From: Leishmania mexicana MHOM/GT/2001/U1103
Taxonomy: Eukaryota; Euglenozoa; Kinetoplastea; Trypanosomatida; Trypanosomatidae
Assembly (NCBI RefSeq): GCF_000234665.1
Contig: NC_018324.1
Location: forward strand, 1,546,942 to 1,610,941
Length of the DNA: 64,000 nucleotides
Reading direction: 5' to 3'
Positions 10,661 to 21,581 of the stretch are shown one piece after another. Within the stretch, counting starts at the first letter, position 1; the number at the start of each line of letters is the position of its first letter. The notes beneath the pieces were generated by a model that saw only the letters and a program-made list of their open reading frames with translations, was not told where the DNA came from and did no database searches. Position numbers and translations under genes: made by a program.

Positions 10661-13600
10661 GCGCTTCAACGGCGTGCCGTGGCGTAGGTGACGCCGTCAC
10701 TGTGAGAGAGCAGGAAGGGAGAACTAGCGAAAATCTTCAGAGATGGAAACGCGATGACAGATGAGGGGGAGGAGACGGAGCAGGAAAGCACTAGTGGATC
10801 TTCACAGCGACAAATGCCCGTTGCATGTGCCTTTCGCCCGTCCTTGCCTTGTCACCATGGAAGCCCACTTCCTCGGTGTGCTACTCCTATCCCCCCCCCA
10901 CCACCACCACCTCAAGAGGGCCACCATCGTTTCGGACTTCCTGTCGTTCTTCTGTTTTACATCTCTCTCAAGCACTGTCTTATACTTTGAGTGCAGAGCA
11001 GGCAAAGTCTCCGCAGTACAATACCTCTGTATGTGCCTCTAGCACACAGACACAGACTGGAAAAGGGTGCTGTCACATCACACTCGGAGGTGGATTCTCT
11101 GACAGCAGCACACTCTTTGTTGTGGAGCTTCAGTCCCCGTTTGTGTGTGTATAGGGAGGGGGTGTTGGCGCGAGTATTTGTGGTCCTTTTGTTTTGCCTA
11201 TGTGTTACTTGCTCGTTTGCATTCACATCTCTCCGGATTGTATGAGCGTGGATGTGCCTACCCCCTTCCCGCCATCTCTTCTGTGGTGGCTGTTTGCCCT
11301 CTTTCATCTCGACGCTTGCATACTTGTGTGCAGGGATGCGCCCCTTGTACTGTCACGTCACACAAAACGGTGTCCCTCTAACACACTCACACACGCGCAC
11401 ATAACCAATCATGAGAGAGGCGGCACAGACTTACCGGTGAGCAGCCTCATCGTGTATTCCAAGGCGCACTTCTCTCTGCCACTCCTCCCTCGCTCTCTTG
11501 CAACACATCCGGACGCGCAGTCCCGTTAGGAGCGCCACGGTGTCGTTCACCGTCACTAACGGCTGGCTTTCTCTCTTCCTCTTCCCTCTTGTTCCTCCTC
11601 CATTGAGCTTCCTCGACTGCTTTCCTATTTCTTGTTCTTTGTGCCTTCTCTTTATCCCTCTGCTCCCCACGGCGTCGTTTTTTTTCGTTTTCATATATTC
11701 AGCTCTGGCCTTGTGTATCCATGTGCCCGGGTCGTGACTGCATATATAAGCATTGCGTGTGTGTGTGTGTGTGCGTAGGTCATTCCTCACCTTTCCTGCT
11801 TGCTCCTGCACGACCTGTTTCTCTCTTTTGTTTTTCGTTCATGTAGCCCATATGTGTCTGGCGTCTGCGCTGGGGCACCGCAAGTTTCCCGTGGACAAAG
11901 AGTGTTGGTGCGTTCGCATGCATGTGTATACAGGGTATCTGCGTTGCGTCGCGCATAGTTGCACGCGACCTCATGTGTGAAATTTTCTTTTTTTTTGTGA
12001 TGGATCTGTCGTGCTTCTTCTTCTTGTGAAGATGAGGGAGGAGGGAGGATGGGGCATTGCTCTCTCTTCTGCCTCCCTCGCTCTGTGTCGTTCTTTTCTG
12101 TGTTTTTTTTATTTTTATTGTATGTGTCGACAGGATTTTTTTTTTGGCGGATGCAGATCTGGTTTATTTTTCGGTGCGACAAACAAACAAATGAACGTGA
12201 GGCACACGGAGAGCGGCTTAGACAAGCACATCCAAGATGGCTACTCATCCACTTGCTCCCTTTCTAACCTACTTGGGACTATGTATCGTTGCTGTGTGCC
12301 ACGTATGTTGGTGCGCGTTTATGAATGTTTTTTATCTTCGCACGGTTTATGTGTTTGGTTTTCTCCCTGTGCAGGTGTGCTCCCCTTTCCTCCACACTTT
12401 TTCTTTTCCTTCAGTCTTTCTCTTGTTGATTTCGTCATGCCGCTTTTCTCGGTTATGGGTTTTCACTTGAGAGAGGTGGGGGGATGAGGAGGGAGGGGGT
12501 CTATCCCGTTGCCTGCCACGACCCTCCTCACTACCGACACCACCATCCCTCCCCTGTCCAATTGTTCTCTCGCCCCTTCTCTCTTTTGCCCTTACTTGTC
12601 TCGCCTCCGTCGTTCCAGGCGTGCGCCGCACGGATGCAGACGGTGTAAACAAAAATCTCAGGGCATCCACCCTAGCCGAGGCGGAGAGGCAGACCCAGAA
12701 GCAGATGATCGGTAGGGGTGAACGAACGGGCAGTAGAAGAGGTAAGGTAGGTTGCCACTTTGCGTTTTGGTGCAGCGCTTCGACTGCGTCGTCGAAAACA
12801 ACGTCGTCCTTCGCGCTCTTGGCCTCTTTGACTGCAGCTGCATCTGCATGAACACGCACATGACATGCATCGGTGCATCGCTTTTTCCTTCCTCAGTCGC
12901 GTCTTTTTTTTCCCCTGTCCACCATTTGAGGGGGGAACGCGCAAAGAAGGGTTGACAAGATCAGACATGAGGCGAACACTGCAACCACTCTGGAAAGGCT
13001 GAAGGGGTGAACTGAACGTAGGAAAAGAAGAAAAGCGGGAACCGGCAGCATCACAACAAAGGGACAAGGGCATTGAACAATAGCTCTTCTCCACTTCCCT
13101 CACTCGGTCGTCTTTCTCCACCACCACACCTCTCTCCCGTGCGGCGTAGCGGTCGCACGCATCCCTGCTAGAGGACGAGGGGGAATGCGATGAGGGTGAC
13201 GGGGGTGTAGACGTCGGAAGAGCTGGGAGAGGAGCGAAGAAGCTCACCGACCCCATACGAATACGCGCTTTTTTTTCACTTTGATGAGTGAAGTGTGCAA
13301 ATACGGGAGAGGCTGGCCACATTCAAGTTCGGCTCAGATTTTGGCTGCTTGCTGGTGTGTATGTTTGCTGTCCGCACTCATCAACTCAGCAGGGAAGGAC
13401 GAGGGGAAGAGATGGGGCGAAGACTGCCGCTCCGCTTCTGCCTTTTTATGTCATTCTGATGGCCATGCGTTCCTGCGCCAGCCCTTCGTGCACCTTCTTA
13501 TTCGACCTCTTTACTCACGCTGCATCTCTGTGTGTGTGCGAGTGTGCGTGTGCTGGCCTTTCCTTGACGTCTCCATCTCACTCACTCTGACTTCGGAGGT

Positions 13601-14416
13601 GTCGGAATGCCTCCGTCTCTCGCGCTCTTTTCTCTCTGCTTTGTCTTTCCTCCTCCCCCACTCCTCTCTCTCGCTCCCCACTCCCGCTCCCCTTCCACGC
13701 ATGCACCATTTTTTATGTAACAGGTGGTGCAGGGGAGGGGGTGCTCCGAGAAACGAAGGGAAGAGGAAAGGGTCGGCAGTCGTATTCGCACACGTGTGGG
13801 CCGTCCCGGTGTAGGTGAAAGTATCTTCGGATGAGTCTGAAGGTACATATTTATTTGCTTGTTTTCTTTTTTTGTATGTGTATGTGTGTGCATGGCTAGG
13901 GGGGGCGCCGTCATCTTTTTTTCTTCTTCAGCGGGCAAATACCGACGAGCGCCTCCTCCACACGTGGACAGCAGTAGCGTGTGCGAGAGATACGGGGAAA
14001 AGGCAGGGAGGCGAGGGGAGCGAGACAACGCTTTGTAACTTGCGTCACTACTCCCACCCCTTTGCTTCCTATTCCGACGCCGCCAAACCGTGGAATGCCG
14101 CCGTGTGTGGTTTCCGCAAAGCAGGGATTGAGGCGGACGCATGTGGCCGCTACTGACGCAGAGATAGAAAAACTCTTCATGTGCCGCCTCTGCGACAACG
14201 CTGGTACGCGACGAAGACACGCTTGGCCTAACACCACCTCCACCTGCTCGCTGCCGTTTTTGCTCGGCCACCTCTCCGCCTTTCTCCCCTCCCCTCCCTC
14301 CCTCCATATCATTCACCGTATGCCTGTTTATTGCTGTGCGCTACCTCGTGTGCCGATGCATAGAAGTACATCTCTTGAACAAAGCAGCTGCTGTCATTAC
14401 ACACGCCACAAACATA
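10661..14416. other. Long intergenic region, no gene seen
   Basis: About 3.75 kb with CT-rich and GT-rich tracts, TATA microsatellite-like bits (11741-11748) and a GT run near 11757-11772. Minus-strand open frames at 12672-13322 and 13582-14316 are low-complexity shadows of pyrimidine tracts. No repeat of the SIDER type was found. It probably comprises the 3' UTR of the amastin-like gene and the leader region of RPA12. Confidence 0.6.
14271..14363 (+). promoter_or_regulatory. Putative spliced-leader acceptor for RPA12
   Basis: A nearly pure pyrimidine tract (14271-14313) is followed by about 50 nt without any AG. The first AG is at 14362-14363 and would give a 5' UTR of about 53 nt before the ATG at 14417. 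This agrees with the known trypanosomatid rule that the first AG after the tract is used. Confidence 0.6.
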
Positions 14417-14986
14417 ATGTCAACGTTTTCCGGGGCAGCGAAGCTGCAAACACCGCCACAACAGCGGCAGGTGCACTACATCTCTGATAACGTGTACTCA
14501 CTCGGAACTCTTAGTTGCGCTGTCTGTGGCCAGAGCTTCCCGATTCACACGAACGCGTATCAGCGCAGCACCTGCGGCTGGTGCGGAACTCTGCATGAGC
14601 CTGGCACGCACTCGGCGCTTCAGCAGCACCTTCGCACCATGCGCAGGGCAAGCGATGGTGTCAAAATGAGCAGCAAGGTGTGCTGCCTGGACACCAGCGC
14701 CGCTCTCTTCTTCACCGAGAAGGAAGTGACCGCCGCAGTGGAATACATTCGCCAAACGCTCGGTGACACGTCCCTCCTTGGGACAGCGCCCGGCGCCGTT
14801 GGCGGAGCGAAGCGTGCCGGCATTACCGAGGTGGATAATCGCATTATCGAGGATGCCTTCTGCGAGACGTGCGGTGTCCACCGCCCTTGTAAGACCTTTG
14901 CACGGCAGACGCGCAGCGCGGATGAGGGCCAGACAATTTTCTTCCAGTGCACCAAGTGCAGCTCGGAGTGGCAGCAGAACTCCTAA
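14417..14986 (+). CDS. RPA12: DNA-directed RNA polymerase I subunit RPA12
   Basis: 189 residues. I chose the ATG at 14417 because the upstream in-frame ATG (14336) lies before the likely splice acceptor. Two zinc ribbons are visible: an N-terminal one with C34-x2-C37 and C53-x2-C56, and a C-terminal one with C149-x2-C152 and C178-x2-C181. The C-terminal ribbon carries the diagnostic RQTRSADEGQT (163-173), followed by IFFQCTKC. The acidic DE in this loop is the hairpin used by TFIIS and RPA12 to stimulate RNA cleavage. The RSADEGQT wording is that of RPA12/ZNRD1 rather than RPB9 or RPC11. An 80-residue linker between ribbons is longer than in human ZNRD1 (126 residues). Role: Pol I transcript cleavage and termination in the nucleolus; in trypanosomes Pol I also transcribes some protein-coding genes. 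TFIIS is an alternative but would need further domains that are absent. Confidence 0.9.
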   Translation: MSTFSGAAKLQTPPQQRQVHYISDNVYSLGTLSCAVCGQSFPIHTNAYQRSTCGWCGTLHEPGTHSALQQHLRTMRRASDGVKMSSKVCCLDTSAALFFTEKEVTAAVEYIRQTLGDTSLLGTAPGAVGGAKRAGITEVDNRIIEDAFCETCGVHRPCKTFARQTRSADEGQTIFFQCTKCSSEWQQNS

Positions 14987-15779
14987 GAGGCCGACCGTGA
15001 CACCCCACACCTCCATCCCAGTTTTTCAAGTTGTTACGACAACAAGATATAGGGGACGGAAAAGAGTTCCCGTTTGCCCTCTTGCGTTCCCCTCCCGTTC
15101 TCCTCCTCAGCTTTCTGTGTCGGTGCGGGTGCATGTTTGCATGTGAATGTGTGTGTACATGTGTCTTTTCTGTGCGATTAACGTCTCCTCCGTAACTGTG
15201 GCTAACAGGATTCTCAACCTTCAAATATGTCACCGTCAGAGTGATCATGCCCCATCACATCACCACTTGTCGTCTCTGAGCAAGACTGTAGAGAGAGAAC
15301 CTCTTTTATTGAGGGTAGTGGCTATCGGGGGGACGTCTACCAGATCACTTCGCCCCTGCCTGCCTCCCTCTCTTGCCGGTCTGAGCCTCCATAGATGCAA
15401 CGCGGTACTCGTTCCTCTCTGCTTATGCTTGTCCATGCGCTTCTTTCTTGACCCTGCGCCTGTGACACTTTTCATGGGTGGGGGGGGGCAACTCCTCTTT
15501 GCACTGATGTGTCACGCACGTGCTTCAACACACACGCAATGGCGATTGTGGGGGTGCCAAGTGCTGCTGCTTACTCTACCCTGTGAGTGTGTGAGAGCGT
15601 TGTGGTGACGGACGCTGCAGCTCAAGCCGGTGCGTCGCTGCGCTGCTTCATCGCGAAGATACGAAAGCGAGAACGCGCGCGTTGAGGAGGTCGGCGCAGT
15701 TGTGTGTTTTTTTTCTCTTTCTTTCACTCGAGCTCATCTGAAAAAGAAAAGCGTCTAACACGAAAGACTTTAGACTGCG
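14987..15779. other. Intergenic, no gene seen
   Basis: About 0.8 kb. GT-rich stretch at 15115-15170, C-rich patches and a T-run (15707-15725) just upstream of the next gene that could serve as its polypyrimidine tract. No gene is seen. Confidence 0.5.
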
Positions 15780-17744
15780 ATGGTGCTGACTGGTGAATCT
15801 CGCGCAGCCTCGGCGGCTGCGCAGAAGTCAGCTGCGGCTTCAACCCTTTCCCCGTACCCGCTACATCCGGCTGGGGGCATCGGCGCAAGCGCCATGCCAA
15901 AGAGCGCCACACACGCTTCCTCCACAGCTTCGCCGGCGGCGGCTAACGCGGCTTCAGCAAAGGAGGCGTCCAGCACGTTGGCTGATCTTGCCGCCACGAC
16001 GGCGCCGGTGGATTGTGTGCTGCAGATAGGCCAGCCGAGCTTCTCCACGCAGCTCGACTTCATCAAGGTAAACCGCGCGGTGGCCTCACTGGAGCGCGCG
16101 GTGGAGCGACTAGAGCTGCTCAGCCTTCTAGATGCCGCCGGCCCCACCACAGGCACGGAGAGAAGCCACCAAATTGCGAACAGCACGAGGACTGCTTTGA
16201 GTGCGACAGCTGTAGCTGCGGCGTCGACAGCTAGCTTTTATCCGCACAACTCATCGCGTGGACCCGCCGTGCTGTCGGGCATCTCCCACGACGCGAGTGT
16301 TGCCACCGCGCTGAAGGTGGCGGAGGTGCTGGCAGTCACTCAGCAGCAGCGTGGCTACGGACGTGCGTCGGTGCTCGAGTTGCTCGCGGAGCAGCGGGTG
16401 CTGGAGCGCCGCTACGGGGAGCTGCTAACCCAGGCTCAGCCAACCGTGCTCCTCCACCCGGGTGAACCGCAGCTGCATCCCAAGTGCTTCGCACACGTCC
16501 CCGACCCGTCGAAGGCAGCTTTGCAACAGGAGCTAGCCTTGGTGTCTAACCGACTTCGAGATACGAATCGTCTCCTCTGTACACAGCTACAGGACAACCC
16601 TCAAGACAGGGACAACTGGGCCAAGGTGTGCAATGGGCGACAGGAGCTGACGGCGTTGCTGAGAGAGGTGATCAAAGAGCTGACCGTGGGATACAAGGAA
16701 GCCCTGCAGGCCCAGCAGCTCCGACAGCAGCAGCGCCAGTCAAACGCTCTCCTCGACGGTAGTCTTCGCCGAAGCACCGCCCAGACCACCGTCGGCGAGG
16801 ACGCTCACTTCAGTCATGTAGCATTCAGCGGCGCTCGTGTCTCCGGAGCTGCCCGCAACGACAGAAGGTCATCTTCCACGGTCGGCGGTGGTGCCGTCTC
16901 CACCGAGAGCGGGTCGCGGGCCTCCATCTTTCTCAAATGCTTTGGCGGCACTTTGCAGCGACCTCACGCGTCGCGAGTGGTACAGCAGGGGCCGCGCATC
17001 CCGCTCTCCTCGTCTTACCAGCAGTTCGCGGTGAAGATTCTGCAGGAAGAGGCATCGCAGCGCTGGGCGGATGATGTGCTGGCCAAGGAGCGCGCGCTAA
17101 ACCAAAACGTGAAGCAGCTGCAGGTGGACCTTGTGCGTGAGCGTGAGCTGAAGGACAAGGAGGTTGCAGAACGCCTTGCCCGTATCTCGGCATTGAAGGT
17201 GGAGCTGCGCAAGCTGAAAACCGCCTTGCAGCAGCGCAGTGAGGCAGCCAAGGCCTGCGGCGAGGCGGCCACGGAAAACCTTCAGCGCGAGGGCACCGCC
17301 GAGGTGCGGGACGTTAGAAAAGCGATACAGCAGGACGAGCAGCTGCTCTCCATCGGCGCCACGACGCACGAAGCGTTCAGCGCGTACCTACGCGAACGCA
17401 CTGCCGAGATGGACTTGTTGGCTGGCGAATGGGAAGCCAAGACGCTCCATGAGCTCAAGAAGAAAGAGGCGGCAAAAATCGATGCGGAGGGGAGTCGCCA
17501 GGCGTGTGCGCAGCGTCTGACAGACCTCGAGCACGAGCGAGACGCTCAGCAGGAGCTCAAGGGGCAGCGCGACTCTGCGCAAAAGACGGAGGAGGATGCA
17601 CGGAGGCGAGCTGAAGAGCAGCGTGACGCCGAGTACGCGGCAGCGTCGGTGCTGGAGGCCGCCCTAAAGGCAATGATGACGCGACAAACAATCAGCAAGC
17701 TACAGAAGAGCTCCAAAAAGAAAAAGAAGAAGGCGGCAAGCTAA
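15780..17744 (+). CDS. Coiled-coil protein, IQCG/DRC9-like
   Basis: 654 residues. The N-terminal third is Ala/Ser-rich. A first coiled coil (about 200-325) contains LRDTNRLLCTQLQDNP (from about 259) and a helical segment NWAKVCNGRQELTALLREVI. The centre (325-415) is Ser/Gly-rich. A long coiled coil (about 415-640) includes ISALKVELRKLK (from about 466) and FSAYLRERTAEMDLLAGEW (from about 531), and the protein ends in a poly-Lys tail. This order (helical NP motif, LK-rich coil, a fatty/acidic/Trp helix, Lys-rich tail) resembles IQCG, the dynein regulatory complex subunit 9 that links the nexin bridge in motile flagella. The IQ motif near the C terminus in animal IQCG is not evident here. Homology is by pattern recognition, so DRC9 is a moderate inference; coiled-coil coding is certain. 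Confidence 0.7.
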   Translation: MVLTGESRAASAAAQKSAAASTLSPYPLHPAGGIGASAMPKSATHASSTASPAAANAASAKEASSTLADLAATTAPVDCVLQIGQPSFSTQLDFIKVNRAVASLERAVERLELLSLLDAAGPTTGTERSHQIANSTRTALSATAVAAASTASFYPHNSSRGPAVLSGISHDASVATALKVAEVLAVTQQQRGYGRASVLELLAEQRVLERRYGELLTQAQPTVLLHPGEPQLHPKCFAHVPDPSKAALQQELALVSNRLRDTNRLLCTQLQDNPQDRDNWAKVCNGRQELTALLREVIKELTVGYKEALQAQQLRQQQRQSNALLDGSLRRSTAQTTVGEDAHFSHVAFSGARVSGAARNDRRSSSTVGGGAVSTESGSRASIFLKCFGGTLQRPHASRVVQQGPRIPLSSSYQQFAVKILQEEASQRWADDVLAKERALNQNVKQLQVDLVRERELKDKEVAERLARISALKVELRKLKTALQQRSEAAKACGEAATENLQREGTAEVRDVRKAIQQDEQLLSIGATTHEAFSAYLRERTAEMDLLAGEWEAKTLHELKKKEAAKIDAEGSRQACAQRLTDLEHERDAQQELKGQRDSAQKTEEDARRRAEEQRDAEYAAASVLEAALKAMMTRQTISKLQKSSKKKKKKAAS

Positions 17745-18731
17745 TCTAGCGCACGCCACTGCCCATACGATCCACACGCGTAATCCCTATGCGCTTATTT
17801 TCTTCTGTGAGTCTGCGTGTGTTGTGTGAAGCGTGTATGCACAGCTGCAGCAGCAGCGACAGCATCCGCAGCAAGTGCTTCTGAGCCAGGACACGTGGCC
17901 AGCACATCCATGTAAATAAGGTGGTTCTCTTGTTTTTTTTTCTGCCTTCCTCTTGCAACGAATGTACATGCACGCCTCTGTCTTCTTCATCGCTGTTTCT
18001 GTGTGTGTGTGTGTCTTGGCGTATCGCCTGTGTCTCTTCACGATTATGCTGGCCCATGCACAGAAGACGCCTCCCGACATTGTCAACAGCACACACAGAG
18101 CGAGAGATGGATTTTTCGACCTTTTTTATCGTGCGTTGTCTTCGTGTATAGGCAAACGGAAACGGCAGCGAAGCGCGTGAGGCACGTATCGTGCGTCTTT
18201 GTTCCGCACTGAAGGCTCTACCGGAGGCGAGGGTGAGCGCAAACGGTTCTACAGGCGTATGAGCACTGATGGCGACGCTCAGATGCCCTCATGTTCACGC
18301 GGCGGCGGCGCTGTTCTGGGAGCCGTCGCTTCGAGGTGTCCGTGGGGCGTAGTCGGTCGGGGTGGGAAGAAGAGAGGTGCACCGCGCCCGCTATCAAGTA
18401 ACAGCTCCCGTGACGCCCCCCTTCTGTTTGCAGGAGGGCACACTCCCCCACATGAATGTTCATTCGTATCGTTGATCTCTGACTTAGTCACATTCGCCTT
18501 TGCCCTTCCTGCAACGATCGCTGCCTATGTATGGCAGAGGTTTGAGGCGGTCATCATCAAACACCGACACGCATAGGTGCACACGAACGTGTCGGACAAG
18601 CGCATCAGAAGGTGTGAATTAAGTGGAAAGAATAGCTTGCCTCCTCGCGCCTGGAAGTCGGTGCTGTTCTTTGATTCTCCTCACAGTAGCACGGCTCTCC
18701 GTTGAGAGTGCCTCTCCACGTACGCGGAAGC
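17745..18731. other. Intergenic, no gene seen
   Basis: About 1 kb. Contains T-rich and GT tracts (17930-18015) and a GC-rich patch (18290-18420). An open frame at 18199-18576 starts at TTG and gives a composition unlike its neighbours, so I do not call it a gene. Confidence 0.5.
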
Positions 18732-19736
18732 ATGTCCAAGGATAAAAGACCTCGCCTGGCGAAGAAGGCCGGTGAGGTATCCAACGGAAAACGAAAGCGG
18801 GTAACCTCTTTGCCGACTGCGGCGCCCGATCACCGTGCCCCTCGGATGCAACGTGCGGAAAGCGCACCCGCTGCCCCCAAGTCCATTGAAGACGTTGCTC
18901 GTCTGTTCATCGGGGTGGGCAGAAGCAGCAGCAGTGGTGGCGAAGCATGCGCGGGCACGGAGAGCATCAGCTTACATATGAAGAAGGCAAAGGGCTCCAT
19001 GAAGCGACTCCGCGAAGGCGCAGAGAACGGCACAGTGGGAAAGAATTCACCGATGAAACGGCAAAAGCGTTCTACAACCGGTGCACTGCCGTCTGCGACC
19101 ACGAACAACGCGATGGCCTTCGAGAGGAAGGCGGGTAGGCAGCCGAAAGTGGCGGGGTGCTATGAGGTTGATGAGGTCGACGAGGAGGATGTCGAACTGT
19201 CCAAGGCTGTACAGGCACAGACGCTGAGCTTCCTGCAGCACTTGAACTCGAAGAGTAGCAAAGCCTTCTGGGGGCTGCGCGACGTTGCGCAAGGCAAGTT
19301 ATCCGCAACAACAGCCACGACTGCCATGTCATCCTCGTCCCCACTCCCGTCATCTTCAAGAACGAAGGCCGCGAAGGGCAACGCCGAGAGGGCGAAGAGG
19401 CTGGCAGACGACGGAGAGGAGCTATGGCGCGTTGGTGGCCCGTACATCCCCAGCGATCAGGCCGATGACACCGATGAGAGTGAACGGGAACGTGGGCACA
19501 CCAACGACTTCGAATCGCAGAGCTCCACGAGCAGCAGCGAGCCGTCCTGGGTGACGGACAGCAGCGAAGAAGAGGATGGCGGCGGAAGCTACGCGGAGGG
19601 CTACGACGAGGCGGAGATCGCTCCAGTCGCCGCTGGCGCTACGAACCGACGCAGCGCCGCAGAGCCGCCAAAGCGAGGCGGCGGTGGTGGCCGCCTATTC
19701 CAGGGCGGCGGCGATGGCGTCTGGGACGAGGATTGA
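18732..19736 (+). CDS. Hypothetical protein, basic N half and acidic C half, probably nuclear
   Basis: 334 residues from the ATG at 18732; the frame extends ten codons upstream to 18702 without a better context. The N-terminal 120 residues hold several clusters resembling nuclear localisation signals (KDKRPRLAKK, GKRKR, MKRQKR). A short, better-ordered segment follows (about 165-200: SKAVQAQTLSFLQHLNSKSS and then KAFWGLRDVAQGKL). The C-terminal half is Ser/Asp/Glu-rich (SSEEEDGGG) and ends GGGRLFQGGGDGVWDED. No enzyme motif or membrane segment is seen. The charge pattern suits a nuclear or nucleolar scaffold or chromatin-associated protein, but function is unknown. Base composition matches adjacent genes. 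Confidence 0.75.
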   Translation: MSKDKRPRLAKKAGEVSNGKRKRVTSLPTAAPDHRAPRMQRAESAPAAPKSIEDVARLFIGVGRSSSSGGEACAGTESISLHMKKAKGSMKRLREGAENGTVGKNSPMKRQKRSTTGALPSATTNNAMAFERKAGRQPKVAGCYEVDEVDEEDVELSKAVQAQTLSFLQHLNSKSSKAFWGLRDVAQGKLSATTATTAMSSSSPLPSSSRTKAAKGNAERAKRLADDGEELWRVGGPYIPSDQADDTDESERERGHTNDFESQSSTSSSEPSWVTDSSEEEDGGGSYAEGYDEAEIAPVAAGATNRRSAAEPPKRGGGGGRLFQGGGDGVWDED

Positions 19737-20558
19737 TTTCACGAAGGAGACATGGGCGAGCACCTACAGAAAGACCAGTATATATGCTCTGCTGGTGAGC
19801 AGAGGATGGAGAGCATCTCTCTACGTGGGTGTAGAAAGCTTCCATGCACCGCTGTGTGACCGCCTCCTGGCTGGTATCGGCTACCGGGCCGCATTACGCA
19901 CAAACAAAAAACGAAAGAGATGGCGCGCGGATGCGTGTCAGAGAAGAGGTGTGTGCGCGTCAGCAGATGGGTTGGTAGAGAGCGACAACTTTCCTGTCTC
20001 CTGCCCAGCCATCCCCGCGTAGTTGCACAGTGTGGAAGCACAACGCGCACAGTACAAAGGACAGTGTCCTTCGTGCGACAATTGATACGCTTGTTGTTTT
20101 CAAATCGGGCATGCACGTGCGTGGGTGTTAAGGCGCAGCCTTGCTTCTCCTCCCTCCCTCCCTCCCCTCTCTTGTGTCGGCTTGCCAAACCCCATTCATG
20201 GCTGCTCCGTTGCCGGTTTCTTTTTCTTTCTCGCCCGTCCTTCAGCCCCCTGTCCTTCTCATTTTATTGTTGGCACCACCCATCGGTCACTTCCTCCCTC
20301 ACCCTCCCAAACACTCACACCCACACACACACACACACACGCACTTGCATGGAACGTCAGTGCTTCCTATCGAGACACACACTCTCAAACACGAGTGGTC
20401 CAGTCATCACCCGCACACTCCACTCTCATTTTTCTTTCGCAGTATCATCTCTCTAATCTCTCACGGAGGTATTTCTCACTCGCATATACCCACGCGTGCA
20501 TACCGCTTCCCTAACCCACTCCACACACACACACACACTGACGCACGTCCTCTGAAAA
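19737..20558. other. Intergenic with CA microsatellites
   Basis: About 0.8 kb. Holds a CA run at 20322-20340 and a second at 20522-20538 next to the following ATG, plus CT-rich tracts (20145-20300) likely used for trans-splicing. No gene is seen. Confidence 0.6.
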
Positions 20559-21581
20559 ATGTCGTCTCCCAGCAGCTTCAAGAAGCTGCAGGTCGTCTCC
20601 CTCTCCAAAGACTTCCGAAGTTCTACCTCCGTCGTTGAGGCGCATCTTCCGGAGGAAGTGCCGGAGGGGATGGTTCGCGTGTCTGTCAAGTACGCCGGCG
20701 TGAACGCGAGTGACGTGAACTTCACGAATGGCTCGTACCTCAAGAACGCGCAGCCGCCCTTCGACTGTGGATTCGAGGCGGCCGGCACAGTGGTGCAGAT
20801 CGGTGCCGGTGTCGCGAACGTGAAGGTGGGCGACCACGTCGTACTCATGCAGTACGGCTGCTTTGCTGAGTTCCTCGACGCACCCGCAGAGACGTGCATA
20901 CCAGTGCCAGAGTTGAAGCCGGAGTACAGTGTGCTCCCTGTCAGCGCTCTCACGGCCGCCGTCGCGCTTGGCGAGGTGGGTCGCGTGAAGAAGGGCGACG
21001 TGGCGCTGGTCACGGCGGCGGCCGGTGGCACGGGCCAAATCGCGGTGCAGTTGCTCAAGCACGTCTACGGTTGCACGGTGATTGGCACCTGCTCCTCCGA
21101 GGAGAAGGCCGAGTTCCTCAAGAGCATTGGCTGTGACCACGTCATCAACTACAAGATGGAAAGCCTCGACGGCCGCCTGCACGAGCTTTGTCCGAAAGGC
21201 GTAGATGTCGTCTACGAGTGCGTTGGCGGCCAGACTTTCAACGATGCCGTCCGCCACGTCGCCGTGCACGGCCGTGTTGTGATCATCGGCTCCATTTCGA
21301 GCTACAAGAGCGGTGAGGTGGTGCCCTTTTCTGATCCCAGCGGCACCTCGGTGACGATGCTGCTCCTAGTCAAGTCTGCGTCCCTGAACGGTTTCTTCCT
21401 TCCGCAGTTCCACGACGTCATCCCGAAGTACATGGCAAACCTGCTGCAGTACCTCAAGGCCGGCCAGGTCAAGCTCTTCGTGGACAAGAAGGCGTTTCAC
21501 GGATTGAGCAGTGTCGCAGACGCCGTTGATCATCTGTACTCGGGCGCAAACTACGGCAAAGTCTTGGTTGAGATCCAGTAG
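20559..21581 (+). CDS. Zinc-free MDR oxidoreductase (quinone oxidoreductase / prostaglandin reductase-3-like)
   Basis: 340 residues, the usual length for medium-chain dehydrogenase/reductases. The N-terminal GroES-like domain has VKYAGVNASDVN (43-54), the NAD(P)H:quinone oxidoreductase motif, and GFEAAGTV (71-78). The nucleotide-binding motif is TAAAGGTGQIAVQLLK (152-167), followed by a Rossmann fold with GVDVVYECVGGQ. It ends with YGKVLVEIQ, typical of the family (G-K-V-V/L-x). The cysteines and histidines that bind zinc in alcohol dehydrogenases are missing, so it should be a zinc-independent NADPH-dependent reductase of quinones or alpha,beta-unsaturated carbonyls, probably cytosolic. Resemblance is closest to ZADH2/PTGR3-type proteins. 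The C terminus is not an SKL peroxisomal/glycosomal signal. Substrate unknown. Confidence 0.9.
   Translation: MSSPSSFKKLQVVSLSKDFRSSTSVVEAHLPEEVPEGMVRVSVKYAGVNASDVNFTNGSYLKNAQPPFDCGFEAAGTVVQIGAGVANVKVGDHVVLMQYGCFAEFLDAPAETCIPVPELKPEYSVLPVSALTAAVALGEVGRVKKGDVALVTAAAGGTGQIAVQLLKHVYGCTVIGTCSSEEKAEFLKSIGCDHVINYKMESLDGRLHELCPKGVDVVYECVGGQTFNDAVRHVAVHGRVVIIGSISSYKSGEVVPFSDPSGTSVTMLLLVKSASLNGFFLPQFHDVIPKYMANLLQYLKAGQVKLFVDKKAFHGLSSVADAVDHLYSGANYGKVLVEIQ

Noticed and set aside
12672..14316. Two minus-strand ORFs (216 and 244 residues)
   Set aside because: Translations are Ser/Arg/Thr-rich and follow pyrimidine tracts; no recognisable motif.
18199..18576. Possible small gene (125 residues)
   Set aside because: Begins at TTG, has no upstream splice context and unusual composition; a hydrophobic stretch near its end is not sufficient.
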